From contig JAEUPQ010000040.1 in the NCBI GenBank assembly GCA_016789405.1, positions 124,001 to 188,000 on the forward strand: 64,000 bases of DNA. The letters are read 5' to 3'. Positions 54,328 through 63,608 of this stretch are shown here, one piece after another. The translations under genes and the position numbers were made by a program. Every line of letters begins with the position of its first letter. Positions within the stretch are counted from its first letter, which is position 1. The notes below the pieces were generated by a model, which was given only the letters and a program-made list of their open reading frames with translations, was not told where the DNA came from and did no database searches. The DNA comes from Lysobacteraceae bacterium (lineage in GTDB: Bacteria; Pseudomonadota; Gammaproteobacteria; Xanthomonadales; Xanthomonadaceae).

Positions 54328-54885
54328 ATGCTCCGATGTCCTGAGTCATCGCCATCACCGGACAGACACGCGAAGCCGTACATCGCGGGTTCCGCGCGCG
54401 TGTCCCCTGCACGGCTGTCGGCCATCGCAGCTTGCGCCATGCTTGCGGCATGCGCAGTCAATCCTCCGAAGCGTGATGCCACTGTCGTGGCGGTGAGGAT
54501 GGGACATCATGATCGGTATTCGAGCGATTCAGGCCTGCTGTCCCGCAGGATGTGCGGCATCGAAGATGTGAAAGTGCGTGTCGAACTTTCGCCGGAACGA
54601 CTGGATGCGATCGGTCGAACGGCGGCGGATTCGGGCTTCTTCTCGCTTCCGGCGACGCTGTCTCCCGCAAGAAGCGATGAGGATGTCGTGGAAGTCATCT
54701 CGCCTTGTCCGGAGTACGTGCTGGACATCCGCTATCGGGGGCGTCGGCATTCGACCTCCTGGACGTGCCTGGCAGTGCGCGATGATGTCCAGCCTGCCGA
54801 AACACGGGCAGTCTATTCGATGGTCACGGAGGCGCTCGAAGACGCGCTGTCGCGGCTGCCGGATTCGCAATGCATCCATTTCTGA
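54328..54885 (+). CDS. Putative lipoprotein, hypothetical
   Basis: A protein of up to 185 aa with a hydrophobic segment and lipobox (LSAIAACAMLAAC) around residue 40. A GTG at 54400 would start it closer, giving a 15-to-20-residue lipoprotein signal, and may be the true start; neither has a clear ribosome site. The mature part has CGIEDVKVRVELSPERLDAI, SGFFSLPATLSP and CPEYVLDIRYRGRRHSTSW. No family is recognised. It follows the DUF7674-like gene by 5 bases. Confidence 0.65.
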   Translation: MLRCPESSPSPDRHAKPYIAGSARVSPARLSAIAACAMLAACAVNPPKRDATVVAVRMGHHDRYSSDSGLLSRRMCGIEDVKVRVELSPERLDAIGRTAADSGFFSLPATLSPARSDEDVVEVISPCPEYVLDIRYRGRRHSTSWTCLAVRDDVQPAETRAVYSMVTEALEDALSRLPDSQCIHF

Positions 54886-54955
54886 TGCGACGCCATTCAA
54901 TCGATCCAACGTATCCTTGATCTTCGAACCGCTCAGGCGTCGGGAGGCGCGCGGC

Positions 54956-55495
54956 ATGTCCATTCCATCCACGCATCTCCGAGGGCGAAAGCTGGTTTCG
55001 GTCCGGCGTCAGGATATCGACGACTATGGTGTGCAGGGCTTCCTGGTCGGTCTTTCCGAGGCGCTGCTCGCGCTCGAGCATGTGTATGACTTCCAGGTCG
55101 ATGGCATCCTCGTGCTCAGGCGTTCGGACATCACCGAAGTCAAGTGCACCGCGACGGACGCATTCCAGGAGTCGCTCATGAAGCGGGAGGGCATCGTGCC
55201 CGGCTCACAGGCGCCGAGCCCGCTTGCGCTGGAAACCTGGCGGGCATTGATCGAACAGCTTGCCGGAAGCCATCCGTTCCTTGCCCTCGAGCAGGAGTTG
55301 GGGCCGGAACCCCAGCTTTCGATCGGCCGCGTGGTCAGCGTCGAAGCCCAGCATGTCGAATTCCAGTGCTTTTCCGGTACTGGAAAATGGCAATCCAAGC
55401 CTGATCGCATCAAGTACGCGCATTTGACCTCGGCCCAGGCGAACACGCGCTATCTGCGGTTTTACCAGAGGCATCTGCTGCCGGAAGCGTGTTGA
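54956..55495 (+). CDS. Conserved hypothetical protein
   Basis: A 179-aa protein, preceded by a good ribosome site (GGGAGG). Residues 1-75 (HLRGRKLVSVRRQDIDDYGV; LLALEHVYDFQVDGILVLRR; SDITEVKCTATDAFQESLMK) match a family of small proteins, familiar from proteobacterial genomes but without a name or function that I know. The C-terminal half (LSIGRVVSVEAQHVEFQCFS) is a likely beta domain. No signal peptide or membrane segment. Confidence 0.7.
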   Translation: MSIPSTHLRGRKLVSVRRQDIDDYGVQGFLVGLSEALLALEHVYDFQVDGILVLRRSDITEVKCTATDAFQESLMKREGIVPGSQAPSPLALETWRALIEQLAGSHPFLALEQELGPEPQLSIGRVVSVEAQHVEFQCFSGTGKWQSKPDRIKYAHLTSAQANTRYLRFYQRHLLPEAC

Positions 55496-55572
55496 GTCGA
55501 AAATCGCATGTGGTTTGATCGGGGCGTGGCGAAGCCTTGATGCGGCACTCCGCCGGGTTCAGGAGAATCGAC

Positions 55573-55805
55573 ATGTTGAAGCTCGTTGCAATGCTGGTGG
55601 CTTCTTTTTCCTCTCGTCGCAAGCGATCGCGGATGACAGGTTGTCGAGCGAGACCAAGGCGCTGCATGCATCCGCGATGGAAGGCGATGCCGAATCGCAG
55701 TACAGGCTGGGGGTCGCACGCGCTGATTCCAGATTGGCAAGAATACTCCCGGTTGATGCGATGCTCGCTCTCGCTTCGGAGCAAAAATCAGAAATGTCAT
55801 GTTGA
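55573..55805 (+). pseudogene. Frameshifted Sel1-like exported protein
   Basis: An ATG at 55573, preceded by CAGGAGA, starts a signal peptide (MLKLVAMLVAS), but the frame breaks at a run of five T at about 55608-55612. The next frame continues the same logic (FFFLSSQAIADDR, then TKALHASAMEGDAESQYRLG, a Sel1-type repeat) to the TGA at 55803. Only one degenerate repeat remains, so the gene looks broken and truncated. A sequencing error in the T-run or a ribosomal frameshift could restore the reading. Confidence 0.55.
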
Positions 55806-56224
55806 AGATCGAACTTCGCCAATTGTTCCGCTCCAATGGATTGATCGACGATTTCGTGCTTTTCGGAAAGCCTGAAGACTACGTGGCGTTTTCGGCGCAC
55901 GTTGCCGAGGCGACGACTTCGGAAAAACCCGTGGTGTTGCGAAGCGACTCGAACGTGATCATCGAAATCTCGCTGGACGAGGGAATGCCAGAGCTTTTCA
56001 CGTCCTTGCAGAACGCGCGCGATGAATATTTTTCGATGGATGCGTGGAATGCCCGTGACATCCTGCGGATGATGGGTTCTTCGGAAGTCCTTTGCGAGCT
56101 TTCATCGTTCCTGTTCGAATTGTCCACTCGGGGGAATGGTTACAGCTATCTGTCCGAATTCTCGACCTCGATGCGCTGTTCCGCGGAATCGCCATCGTGG
56201 CGACTTCATGTGATCGACCCTTGA
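55799..56224 (+). CDS. Hypothetical protein, orphan
   Basis: A 141-aa soluble protein (MLKIELRQLFRSNGLIDDFV; DSNVIIEISLDEGMPELFTS; SSEVLCELSSFLFELSTRGN). Its codon use is clearly less G/C-biased than that of the flanking core genes. The ATG overlaps the last 7 bases of the broken Sel1 reading frame, so it was probably co-translated with it. No family is recognised; the size and acidic character fit an immunity-type protein, but that is a guess. Last gene of the cluster, converging on murU. Confidence 0.65.
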   Translation: MLKIELRQLFRSNGLIDDFVLFGKPEDYVAFSAHVAEATTSEKPVVLRSDSNVIIEISLDEGMPELFTSLQNARDEYFSMDAWNARDILRMMGSSEVLCELSSFLFELSTRGNGYSYLSEFSTSMRCSAESPSWRLHVIDP

Positions 56225-56252
56225 TTCCTCCCGGTGTCAGGTGGCAGGCGAA

Positions 56253-56975
56253 TCAAGCCTGCGAGGCGCGCACCTGCCGATCGATCTCCGCGAGCCGTTC
56301 CGGCGTGCCGACATCCATCCAGCGGCCTCGATGGTGTTCGCCGCGCACCCGGCCGCGCAGCATCGCGGCGCGCAACAGCGGGGCGAGCTTGAACCGGGGC
56401 GGCGAGGCAGTGGATTCCGGGTTTTCGCCGATCACGTCGAGCCACTGGTCGAACAGGCGGGCGCGATAGACGCCGATGCCGGCGAAGGTGAGGCGCGAGG
56501 CGCCGTCCGGCGCGACATAGCCGTCAGGCTGCAGCGCGAAGTCGCCCTTGGGGTGGTGATCAGGATTGTCGACCAGCACCAGGTGTGCGTCGTCGTCGAT
56601 GTCGCGCGGCAGCCGCGCGAAGTCGTAGTCGGTCCAGATGTCGCCGTTCACTGCGATGAATGGCGTGGACATGTCGTTGTATTCCAGCAGCGTCAGCGCG
56701 TTCCACACGCCGCCGCCGGTTTCCAGGGGGGTCGGACCTTCGTAGCAGTAGTGCAGGCGCAGGCCCCATTCGCGACCGTCGCCGAGCACGGCCGGAAAGC
56801 GATCCGCCAGCCAGGACGTGTTCACCACGACATCGCGGATGCCGATGGCCGCGAGTTTTTCCAGATGCCACACGATCAATGGCTTGCCGGCGACCGGCAG
56901 CAGCGGCTTGGGCGTGGTGTCGGTCAGCGGGCGCATGCGCTCGCCGAGACCGGCGCCGAAGATCAGGGCTTTCAT
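56253..56975 (-). CDS. murU: N-acetylmuramate alpha-1-phosphate uridylyltransferase MurU
   Basis: Nucleotidyltransferase of the MurNAc recycling route in which MurNAc-1-phosphate from AmgK is turned into UDP-MurNAc, bypassing the fosfomycin-sensitive MurA step. The 240-aa product has [20 protein letters not shown] with [26 protein letters not shown], the metal site [12 protein letters not shown] and [13 protein letters not shown]. It follows amgK by 10 bases, and this pairing decides the assignment over other sugar nucleotidyltransferases. Confidence 0.92.
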   Translation of the reverse strand: MKALIFGAGLGERMRPLTDTTPKPLLPVAGKPLIVWHLEKLAAIGIRDVVVNTSWLADRFPAVLGDGREWGLRLHYCYEGPTPLETGGGVWNALTLLEYNDMSTPFIAVNGDIWTDYDFARLPRDIDDDAHLVLVDNPDHHPKGDFALQPDGYVAPDGASRLTFAGIGVYRARLFDQWLDVIGENPESTASPPRFKLAPLLRAAMLRGRVRGEHHRGRWMDVGTPERLAEIDRQVRASQA

Positions 56976-56985
56976 CGCGCGGCCA

Positions 56986-58020
56986 TCATGCCGCGGCCAG
57001 CGCGGGCTTCACGTGGCGCGCGATCAGGTCGGCCAGCGGCGCCAACTCCGGGTACTTCGGCAGCACGCCGTCGAGGTAGGCGAAGAAGCGCGCGACGTCG
57101 GCCACGTACTTGGGCTTGTGGTCGCGGTGGTTGAGGCGCGCGAAGATGCCGATCACCTTGAGGTGGCGATGCATGCCGATCCAGTCGGCGTCGCGACGGA
57201 ACTGCGCCAGCGGCGGGACCGGCAGGCCTGCGTCGAGCGCGCGTGCGTGATAGCGGTCCAGCCAGGTGTCGACGCGGTGTTCGGGCCAGCTGAGGAAGGC
57301 GTCCTTGAACAGGCAGATCGGGTCGTAGGCGATCGGACCGACGACCGCGTCCTGGAAATCCAGCACCGCCGGGCCCGTGCCGCTGATCGGCATGAGGTTG
57401 CGCGGCATGAAGTCGCGGTGAACCAGGACCTTCGGCTGGGCGAGTGCTGCATCGATCAGGCGACGATAGACCAGTTCGAGCTGCTCCAGGTCGCCACAAT
57501 CGAGCGTGATGCCGAGGTGGCGGCCGAGGAACCATTCGTCGAACAGGCGCAGCTCGCGCGCCAGCAGTTCCTCGTCGTAGGCCGGGAAGCCGGCCGGGGC
57601 GGGCGTCGCCTGCAGCTTGAGCAATTGGTCGATGGCGGCGTCGAACAGGGCGTCGGCGTTGTCCGCGTCGATCACGTGCAGGTAGGTGTGGTGGCCCAGG
57701 TCTTCCAGCAGCAGGAAGCCGGCATCCTCATCGCCCGCCAGTACGTCGGGCACGCGGACGCCGGAAGCGGCGATCAGCGTACGGACGTGCAGCCAGGGAC
57801 GCACGTCTTCCTTGTCCGGCGGCGAGTCCATCACGATCACCGTGCCTTCGCCGGTCCGGCCGCGCCAGTAGCTGCGGAAACCGGCGTCCATCGAGGCGCG
57901 CTCCAGGACCAGTCCCGAGTCGCCGGTGGCGGCGCGTGCCCAGGCGGTACGGGCAGCGGCACGCGCATCGGTGTCTGCGGTCGGTGCGGTCGGGGCGATC
58001 GAGGAAGACGACTGAGTCAT
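56986..58020 (-). CDS. amgK: Anomeric MurNAc/GlcNAc kinase AmgK
   Basis: Aminoglycoside-phosphotransferase-fold sugar kinase, 344 aa, that phosphorylates MurNAc (and GlcNAc) at C1 in peptidoglycan recycling. The kinase motifs are [20 protein letters not shown] near the N terminus, [20 protein letters not shown] (catalytic loop) and [20 protein letters not shown] (metal loop). [13 protein letters not shown] at 58020 is the chosen start; the frame continues upstream without similarity. It precedes murU and diverges from xanB across 154 bases. Confidence 0.92.
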   Translation of the reverse strand: MTQSSSSIAPTAPTADTDARAAARTAWARAATGDSGLVLERASMDAGFRSYWRGRTGEGTVIVMDSPPDKEDVRPWLHVRTLIAASGVRVPDVLAGDEDAGFLLLEDLGHHTYLHVIDADNADALFDAAIDQLLKLQATPAPAGFPAYDEELLARELRLFDEWFLGRHLGITLDCGDLEQLELVYRRLIDAALAQPKVLVHRDFMPRNLMPISGTGPAVLDFQDAVVGPIAYDPICLFKDAFLSWPEHRVDTWLDRYHARALDAGLPVPPLAQFRRDADWIGMHRHLKVIGIFARLNHRDHKPKYVADVARFFAYLDGVLPKYPELAPLADLIARHVKPALAAA

Positions 58021-58174
58021 GCGGCACGGAGGGTTGGATGAGTGCGACAGGGTATAAGCCCGCCGGGCCGCGCGCCATATTTCCGCAACATGCGTCCACC
58101 CTGGACGCCCCGGGACGGCGGCGGATGGGCCGTCGAGTACACTGGCAGGGTCGTCCTTTTGCGCGGAGCGCGTC

Positions 58175-59608
58175 ATGGTGTCAGTGCAGCCGGTGTTGTT
58201 GTCGGGCGGGTCCGGAACGCGGCTGTGGCCGCTGTCGCGAGAGGCCTACCCCAAGCAGTTCCTGGCGCTGGCGTCCGAAGACACCATGCTCCAGGCCACC
58301 TGGCGCCGGGTGGCGCCGCTGACCTCGGCCGCACCGCTGGTGGTGGCCAACGAGGAGCATCGTTTCCTGGTGGCCGAGCAACTGCGGGTCATCGGTGCCC
58401 CGGCCGCGCGGATCGTGCTGGAGCCGGTAGGTCGCAACACCGCCCCGGCGATTGCCGCCGCCGCGCTGGTGGCCATGGCCGACGGCGGCGATCCGCTGCT
58501 GCTGGTGCTGCCGTCCGACCACGTGGTCCGCGATGTCGATGCCTTCCGGGCCGCGGTGTCCGCCGCGGCGCCCGCCGCCGAGGCGGGTGCGCTGGTGACT
58601 TTCGGGATCGTGCCGCAGGCGCCCGAGACCGGGTTCGGTTACATCCATGCGGAAGCGAGCCAGCCCGAAGCAGGCGACGGCGTGCGCCGCGTGCTGCGCT
58701 TCGTCGAGAAGCCCGACGCCGCGACCGCGCAGGCCTATCTCGACGACGGCGGCTATTTCTGGAACAGCGGCATGTTCCTGTTTCGCGCGTCGCGCTATCT
58801 CGAAGAGCTCGGTCGCCACCGTCCCGACATCCTGGCTGCTGCACGTGCCGCCTGTGCACACCTCGACCACGACGCGCTGTCGCAGGGCGGAGAATTCCTC
58901 CGTCTCGATCGCGACGCCTTCGCGGCGTCGCCGTCGGAATCGATCGACTACGCGGTGATGGAAAAGACCGACGCCGCGATGGTCCTGCCGGTCGACATCG
59001 GCTGGAACGACGTCGGCTCGTGGTCCGCATTGTGGGAAGTCAGCGAACAGGACGACGACGGCAACGCGCGCCACGGCGACGTGATCGCGATCGACAGTCG
59101 CAACAGCTATGCCTACGCGCGCCGTCTCGTCGCGCTGGTCGGCGTCGACGACCTCGTCGTGGTCGAGACCGACGATGCCGTGCTGGTCGCGTCCAAGGAT
59201 CGGGTGCAGGAAGTGAAGCAGGTGGTCGCGCGGCTCAAGGCGGATCAGCGCTCGCAGGCCGCGCTGCATCGCGAAGTGCATCGTCCTTGGGGCAGTTACG
59301 ACTCGGTCGACGCCGGCGACGGCTTCCAGGTCAAGCGCATCAAGGTCAAGCCCGGCGCCGCGTTGTCCCTGCAGTCGCACGCGCGCCGTGCCGAGCACTG
59401 GATCGTCGTGCGCGGTACGGCACGTGTCACCCGCAACAACGACGTGTTCGAACTGTTCGCCAACCAGTCGACCTACATTCCGATCGGCGCGAAACATCGC
59501 CTCGAAAACCCGGGTGACGAGATGCTGGAGCTGATCGAAGTGCAGTCCGGCGACTACCTGGGCGAGGACGACATCGTGCGCTACGAGGATGTGTATGGGC
59601 GGGGGTGA
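58175..59608 (+). CDS. xanB: Mannose-1-phosphate guanylyltransferase / mannose-6-phosphate isomerase
   Basis: Bifunctional enzyme of 477 aa that supplies GDP-mannose for LPS and exopolysaccharide. The N-terminal guanylyltransferase has PVLLSGGSGTRLWPLSREAY with PKQFLAL, RIVLEPVGRNTAPAIAAAAL, FVEKPD and YFWNSGMFLFRAS. The C-terminal cupin isomerase has HRPWGSYDSVDAGDGFQVKR, LSLQSHARRAEHWIVVRGTA and FANQSTYIPIGAKHRLENPG. It is the XanB/AlgA type. No other polysaccharide genes are in the window. Confidence 0.96.
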   Translation: MVSVQPVLLSGGSGTRLWPLSREAYPKQFLALASEDTMLQATWRRVAPLTSAAPLVVANEEHRFLVAEQLRVIGAPAARIVLEPVGRNTAPAIAAAALVAMADGGDPLLLVLPSDHVVRDVDAFRAAVSAAAPAAEAGALVTFGIVPQAPETGFGYIHAEASQPEAGDGVRRVLRFVEKPDAATAQAYLDDGGYFWNSGMFLFRASRYLEELGRHRPDILAAARAACAHLDHDALSQGGEFLRLDRDAFAASPSESIDYAVMEKTDAAMVLPVDIGWNDVGSWSALWEVSEQDDDGNARHGDVIAIDSRNSYAYARRLVALVGVDDLVVVETDDAVLVASKDRVQEVKQVVARLKADQRSQAALHREVHRPWGSYDSVDAGDGFQVKRIKVKPGAALSLQSHARRAEHWIVVRGTARVTRNNDVFELFANQSTYIPIGAKHRLENPGDEMLELIEVQSGDYLGEDDIVRYEDVYGRG

Positions 59609-59648
59609 GGACATCGTGGCGAAACGCGGTTCAATCAGGAGGCATGCT

Positions 59649-60320
59649 TTGAGAATCGATCCATCGATGCCCATGCTCGCGAAGGCGGGGTTGTGCCTGT
59701 CTTTCCTGTTCGCGTCGCTTGTTTCTGCCAGCGACGTACGGATGGACGCGACTGCAACGGCGGTTCCGGCAGCGCCTCGTGCCATGATCGTTGCTCGGCC
59801 GGGCTTTGCGCCGATCCAGGAAGCATTCGAAAAGACTGGCGCCCGCAATCTGAAAGCGGTCGCGATCGTGGCATATGACGCGAACGGCGTCGTCCAGTCG
59901 GTACGTCTCGATCCCGCGACGGGCGTGCAAGCCGTCGATGATGCGATCATCGCGTGGTGCAAGGCCGCGATCTTGACGCCGGGTGCTGCCGGTGAGGGAC
60001 GATTGCCCTTTGATCTGGCGGTTGAAGATTCGCCTGCCGCGTCCGTTGCCGAGCTGCCCGAGATCCGGACCGAGCATTTCGTGGAGCGTCCTCCGATGAA
60101 GGACCTGATCCGTACCTTCGTCGAGACCGGACGACGTGGCGGTTCGCTCGAACTGGGTCTCGAGTATTCCGCGGACGGGGTGGTCACGCACGTGGAGGTG
60201 CTCCATTCCAGCGGCAACGCCACGCTGGACCAGGCTGCGGTCGATTGGACCAAGCGGGCGCGATTGCGCGCCGGGGATGCAGGGCGGGGGCGTCTGCCGT
60301 TCAAATTCGGCCTCCAGTGA
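59649..60320 (+). CDS. Exported protein with two TonB-C-like repeats
   Basis: About 223 aa, starting at TTG 59649, which stands 6 bases after a perfect AGGAGG. An ATG at 59667 is an alternative without a ribosome site. A signal peptide (AKAGLCLSFLFASLVSASDV) is followed by two related units: AVAIVAYDANGVVQSVRLDP with AIIAWCKAAILTPGAAGEGR, and LELGLEYSADGVVTHVEVLH with AAVDWTKRARLRAGDAGRGR, each ending LPF. They resemble the C-terminal TonB domain. It overlaps the HAD gene by 4 bases (GTGA). Partner unknown. Confidence 0.75.
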   Translation: MRIDPSMPMLAKAGLCLSFLFASLVSASDVRMDATATAVPAAPRAMIVARPGFAPIQEAFEKTGARNLKAVAIVAYDANGVVQSVRLDPATGVQAVDDAIIAWCKAAILTPGAAGEGRLPFDLAVEDSPAASVAELPEIRTEHFVERPPMKDLIRTFVETGRRGGSLELGLEYSADGVVTHVEVLHSSGNATLDQAAVDWTKRARLRAGDAGRGRLPFKFGLQ

Positions 60321-60910
60321 TCCTCGCCCTCTTCGATTTCGACGGCACGATCACCACGCGGGAAACGATGCCGGACTTCGTGCGCATGGCGGTGCCGCGT
60401 GCGCGCCTGCGGCTGTGGGGCACGCTGCTCGCGCCGTGGGTGTTCGGATACAAGGCCGGGCTGGTCTCCGGCTCGAATATCCGCGAGAAGATCGCGCGGG
60501 CCGGGTTCCGGGGCATGCCCGTCGCGGATTATCGAGCCGCCGGCGAACGCTTCGCGCGCGATGTGCTGCCGACCGTGCTGCGCCCGGAGGCGATGGCGCG
60601 GTTGGCGTGGCACAAGGCGCGCGGCGACACCGTCGTGGTGGTCTCGGGCGGATTCGATGTCTACCTGTCGCACTGGTGCAGCGCGCAGGGCGTCGAACTG
60701 ATCTGCTCGAAACTGGAGGTCGTGGACGGTGTGCTGACCGGCCGTTTCGACGGTGCGCAATGCGTCCTGGCGGAAAAGGCCAGGCGCGTGCGCGAGCGCT
60801 ACGTGCTGCGCAGCTACAGCACGGTGCATGCCTATGGCGACACGGCCGAGGATGCGGAACTGCTGGCGCTGGCAGACGAAAGCTGGCTTCGATCATGGCC
60901 CGATGCATGA
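60317..60910 (+). CDS. HAD-IB-family phosphatase (SerB-like)
   Basis: A 197-aa HAD hydrolase starting at GTG 60317 inside the preceding stop. The catalytic motifs are LALFDFDGTITTRETMPDFV (nucleophile Asp), VVVVSGGFDVYLSHWCSAQG (motif II Ser) and VHAYGDTAEDAELLALAD (motif III). The HAD-IB class includes phosphoserine phosphatase and lipid or nucleotide phosphatases; the substrate cannot be told from sequence. A strong terminator follows. Confidence 0.9.
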   Translation: MILALFDFDGTITTRETMPDFVRMAVPRARLRLWGTLLAPWVFGYKAGLVSGSNIREKIARAGFRGMPVADYRAAGERFARDVLPTVLRPEAMARLAWHKARGDTVVVVSGGFDVYLSHWCSAQGVELICSKLEVVDGVLTGRFDGAQCVLAEKARRVRERYVLRSYSTVHAYGDTAEDAELLALADESWLRSWPDA

Positions 60911-60945
60911 AGGCTGCCGTGCATCAGCGCGGACGCGCCAGACAG

Positions 60946-60980
60946 CGAAAACCCCGGGCTTGCACCCGGGGTTTCGTTTT
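60946..60980. terminator. Bidirectional intrinsic terminator
   Basis: AAACCCCGGG and CCCGGGGTTT form a 10-bp stem around CTTGCA, flanked by GCGAAA on the left and TTTCGTTTT on the right. It lies between the HAD gene (+) and cysK (-). The A-run before and T-run after the stem let it end transcripts from both sides. It is the most textbook-like terminator in the window. Confidence 0.88.
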
Positions 60981-61010
60981 CGGCTCGGTCGTTGACGCGG
61001 GATCGACCAA

Positions 61011-61970
61011 TCAGCCCAGCGATTCCAGCCACTCGTCGTCGGAGCCGTCGCTGATGCCTTCGAACAGGAAGGTCGACAGGTAACGCTCGCCGGTGTCCGG
61101 AAGCATGGCCAGCAGCACCGAGCCTTCCGGTGCGCTTTCCGCAACCTTCAGCGCGGCGGCGGCGGTGGCACCGGCGGAGATGCCGACGAACAGGCCCTCC
61201 TCGGTGGCGAGGCGGCGCGAGGTGTCGCGTGCGACCACGTCGTCGACCGGCACGATTTCGTCGGCGATCGTGCGGCTGAGCACGTCCGGCAGGAAGTCCG
61301 GCGTCCACCCCTGGATCTTGTGCGGCTGCCACTCCTTGCCGCCGAGCAGCTGCGCGCCGGCCGGTTCGCTGGAGATGATCTTGATGTCGGGACGTGCGAG
61401 CTTCAGCACTTCGCCGGCACCGGTGATCGTGCCGCCGGTGCCCCAGCCGCTGACGAAGTAGTCGAGGCGCTTGCCGGCGAAATCGCGCAGGATTTCCGGG
61501 CCGGTCGTGCTGCGGTGGTAGGCCGGGTTGGCCTCGTTCTCGAACTGGCGGGCGAGGAACCAGCCGTGCTTCGCGGCGAGCTCCTTGGCCTTGCGCACCA
61601 TGCCGCTGCCACGCTCTGCGGCGGGCGTGAGGATGACCTTGGCGCCATAGGCGCGCATCAGCTTGCGGCGTTCGATCGAGAAGGTCTCGGTCATGATCGC
61701 CACGAAGGGATAGCCGCGAGCAGCGGCGACCATCGCCAGCGCGACACCGGTGTTGCCCGAGGTCGCTTCCACGATCGTCTGGCCCGGGCGCAGCAGGCCC
61801 TTGCGCTCGGCGTCGAGCACGATGGCGAGGGCGAGGCGGTCCTTGACCGAGCCGCCGGGGTTGAAGGATTCGACCTTCGCGTAGAGCGTCACGTGCTTGG
61901 GCGCGAGACGGTGCAGTTTGACGATCGGCGTGTTGCCGATGGTGTCGAGGATGCTGTCGTGGAGGGCCAT
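61011..61970 (-). CDS. cysK: O-acetylserine sulfhydrylase (cysteine synthase) CysK
   Basis: PLP enzyme that makes cysteine from O-acetylserine and sulfide, 319 aa. The start ILDTIGNTPIVKLHRL, the PLP lysine in FNPGGSVKDRLALAIV, the substrate loop VEATSGNTGVALAMVAAARG, the phosphate-binding VSGWGTGGTITGAGEVLK and VGISAGATAAAALK are intact. The family also includes CysM; the sequence is closer to CysK. It lies 90 bases after cysG and is likely under CysB control with it. Confidence 0.94.
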   Translation of the reverse strand: MALHDSILDTIGNTPIVKLHRLAPKHVTLYAKVESFNPGGSVKDRLALAIVLDAERKGLLRPGQTIVEATSGNTGVALAMVAAARGYPFVAIMTETFSIERRKLMRAYGAKVILTPAAERGSGMVRKAKELAAKHGWFLARQFENEANPAYHRSTTGPEILRDFAGKRLDYFVSGWGTGGTITGAGEVLKLARPDIKIISSEPAGAQLLGGKEWQPHKIQGWTPDFLPDVLSRTIADEIVPVDDVVARDTSRRLATEEGLFVGISAGATAAAALKVAESAPEGSVLLAMLPDTGERYLSTFLFEGISDGSDDEWLESLG

Positions 61971-62060
61971 GGAGAGTCCTGGGGGAAGTCGGCGTAAGGG
62001 ATGACGGGGAAACTGAATCGGAAAGGCCGGTCAGTCGGTCGGGCCGGCGAATCGGGCGGC

Positions 62061-63608
62061 TCAGGCCGCTGCCGCAAGTCCGACGGTATGGGTGATGGGT
62101 GTCTCGGCGCCAGGGCTGTTGGCGCCGATCGGCGCGGCTCCGAACCAGTGCAGGCGCGCGGCCAGGCCGGCGACTTCGCCGACGAACAGCAGCGCGGGCG
62201 AGCGCACATCATGCGCGCGGGCGGTTTCGGGCAGTGTTTCGAGCGTGGCCAGCACGACGCGCTGTTCGGCACGGGAGCCGTTCTCGACCAGCGCGCATGG
62301 CGTCGCGCCTGCGCGGCCGTGCGCCAGCAGGCGGGCACGCACGCGTTCGAGCCCGGCCACGCCCATGTAGAACGCCAGTGTCTGGCCTTCGCGCGCGAAG
62401 CCGGCCCAGTCGAGGTCGTCGTTTTCCGCCTTGCTGTGCGCGGTGACGAAGCGCACCGACTGCGCGTGGTCGCGGTGGGTGAGCGGAATGCCGGCGTATG
62501 CGGCGCAGGCGAGCGCTGCGGTGATGCCAGGCACCACTTCGTAGTCGATGCCGTGATCGCGCAGGAACTCGATTTCCTCGCCGCCGCGACCGAAGACGAA
62601 GGCGTCGCCGCCCTTCAGGCGCACGACGCGCTTGCCGGCGCGGGCGTGTTCCAGCATGAGCGCGTGGATCTTGTCCTGCGGCACATGGTGATGCCCGGAT
62701 TCCTTGCCGACTTCGATCCGTTCGGCGTCGCGGCGTGCGAGTTCGAGCACTTCGGCGCTGACGAGTCGGTCGTGGAGGATGACGTCGGCCTCGTTCAGCA
62801 GGCGCAGGCCGCGCAGGGTCAGCAGGCCGGCATCGCCGGGACCCGCGCCGACCAGCGCGACGCGCCCGGCATCCGGTGCGGTCCGGGCCTGGTCGATGCG
62901 CGCCAGCAGGGCGCGTTCGGCGCCGTCATGGTCGCCGCGACGCAGCAGGGTCGTGATGTCGCTGTTCATGACGCCATCGAAGAACCGGCGACGTGCGCCG
63001 GTGTCGGCGATTTTCGTACGGATGCGCCGGCGATGACGGACCAGCAAAGTGCCGAGCGCACCGATCGATTCGTCGATCTCGGTTTCCAGGCGTTCGCGCA
63101 GGTGGCGGGCCAGCATCGGTGCGCCGCCCCCGCTGGAAATGGCGATCTGCAAGGGGCCGCGTTCGACCCGGGCGGGAACCTGGAAAGAGCACAGCGGGGC
63201 ATCGTCGACGACGTTGACCCAGAGGTGCCGGGCTTCTGCAGCGTCGGCCACGGCACGGTTCACCACGGGGTCGTCGGTGGCCGCGACCACCAGCCAGGCG
63301 TCGTCCAGCCATGCGGGGTCGAAACGGCCGTTCAGGTATTCGATGCCGCCCGTGGCGGACATCGCCTCGATTCCGGGTATCAGCTCCGGGGATCCAACCC
63401 GGACCCGGGCGCCAGTCGGCAGCAATGCCGTGATCTTGCGCAGGGCCACCGTGCCGCCGCCGACCACGAGGACGGCTCGGCCTCGCAGGTCCAGGAAGGC
63501 CGGGAAGAGGGGTTGGAGGTCCGTCGTGTTGCCGGCGGCCATGCACGTGGCCGCGTCCGCAGGAGCGGTGGGCGGCGTGACGGGCGTGGTCTGGGCAAGG
63601 GAAGGCAT
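62061..63608 (-). CDS. cysG: Siroheme synthase CysG
   Basis: Multifunctional enzyme that makes siroheme, cofactor of sulfite and nitrite reductases, from uroporphyrinogen III. The N-terminal half is the NAD-dependent dehydrogenase/ferrochelatase ([39 protein letters not shown]). The C-terminal half is the SAM methyltransferase ([60 protein letters not shown]). It has 515 aa against 457 in E. coli. The extra N-terminal residues (about 35) make the start uncertain, and M at 63542 is an alternative. Confidence 0.93.
   Translation of the reverse strand: MPSLAQTTPVTPPTAPADAATCMAAGNTTDLQPLFPAFLDLRGRAVLVVGGGTVALRKITALLPTGARVRVGSPELIPGIEAMSATGGIEYLNGRFDPAWLDDAWLVVAATDDPVVNRAVADAAEARHLWVNVVDDAPLCSFQVPARVERGPLQIAISSGGGAPMLARHLRERLETEIDESIGALGTLLVRHRRRIRTKIADTGARRRFFDGVMNSDITTLLRRGDHDGAERALLARIDQARTAPDAGRVALVGAGPGDAGLLTLRGLRLLNEADVILHDRLVSAEVLELARRDAERIEVGKESGHHHVPQDKIHALMLEHARAGKRVVRLKGGDAFVFGRGGEEIEFLRDHGIDYEVVPGITAALACAAYAGIPLTHRDHAQSVRFVTAHSKAENDDLDWAGFAREGQTLAFYMGVAGLERVRARLLAHGRAGATPCALVENGSRAEQRVVLATLETLPETARAHDVRSPALLFVGEVAGLAARLHWFGAAPIGANSPGAETPITHTVGLAAAA

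Noticed and set aside
55600-55625. Programmed -1 frameshift in the Sel1-like gene
   Set aside because: The T-run allows slippage in principle, but there is no downstream pseudoknot that I can see, and the protein is also truncated. Pseudogene or sequence error is simpler.
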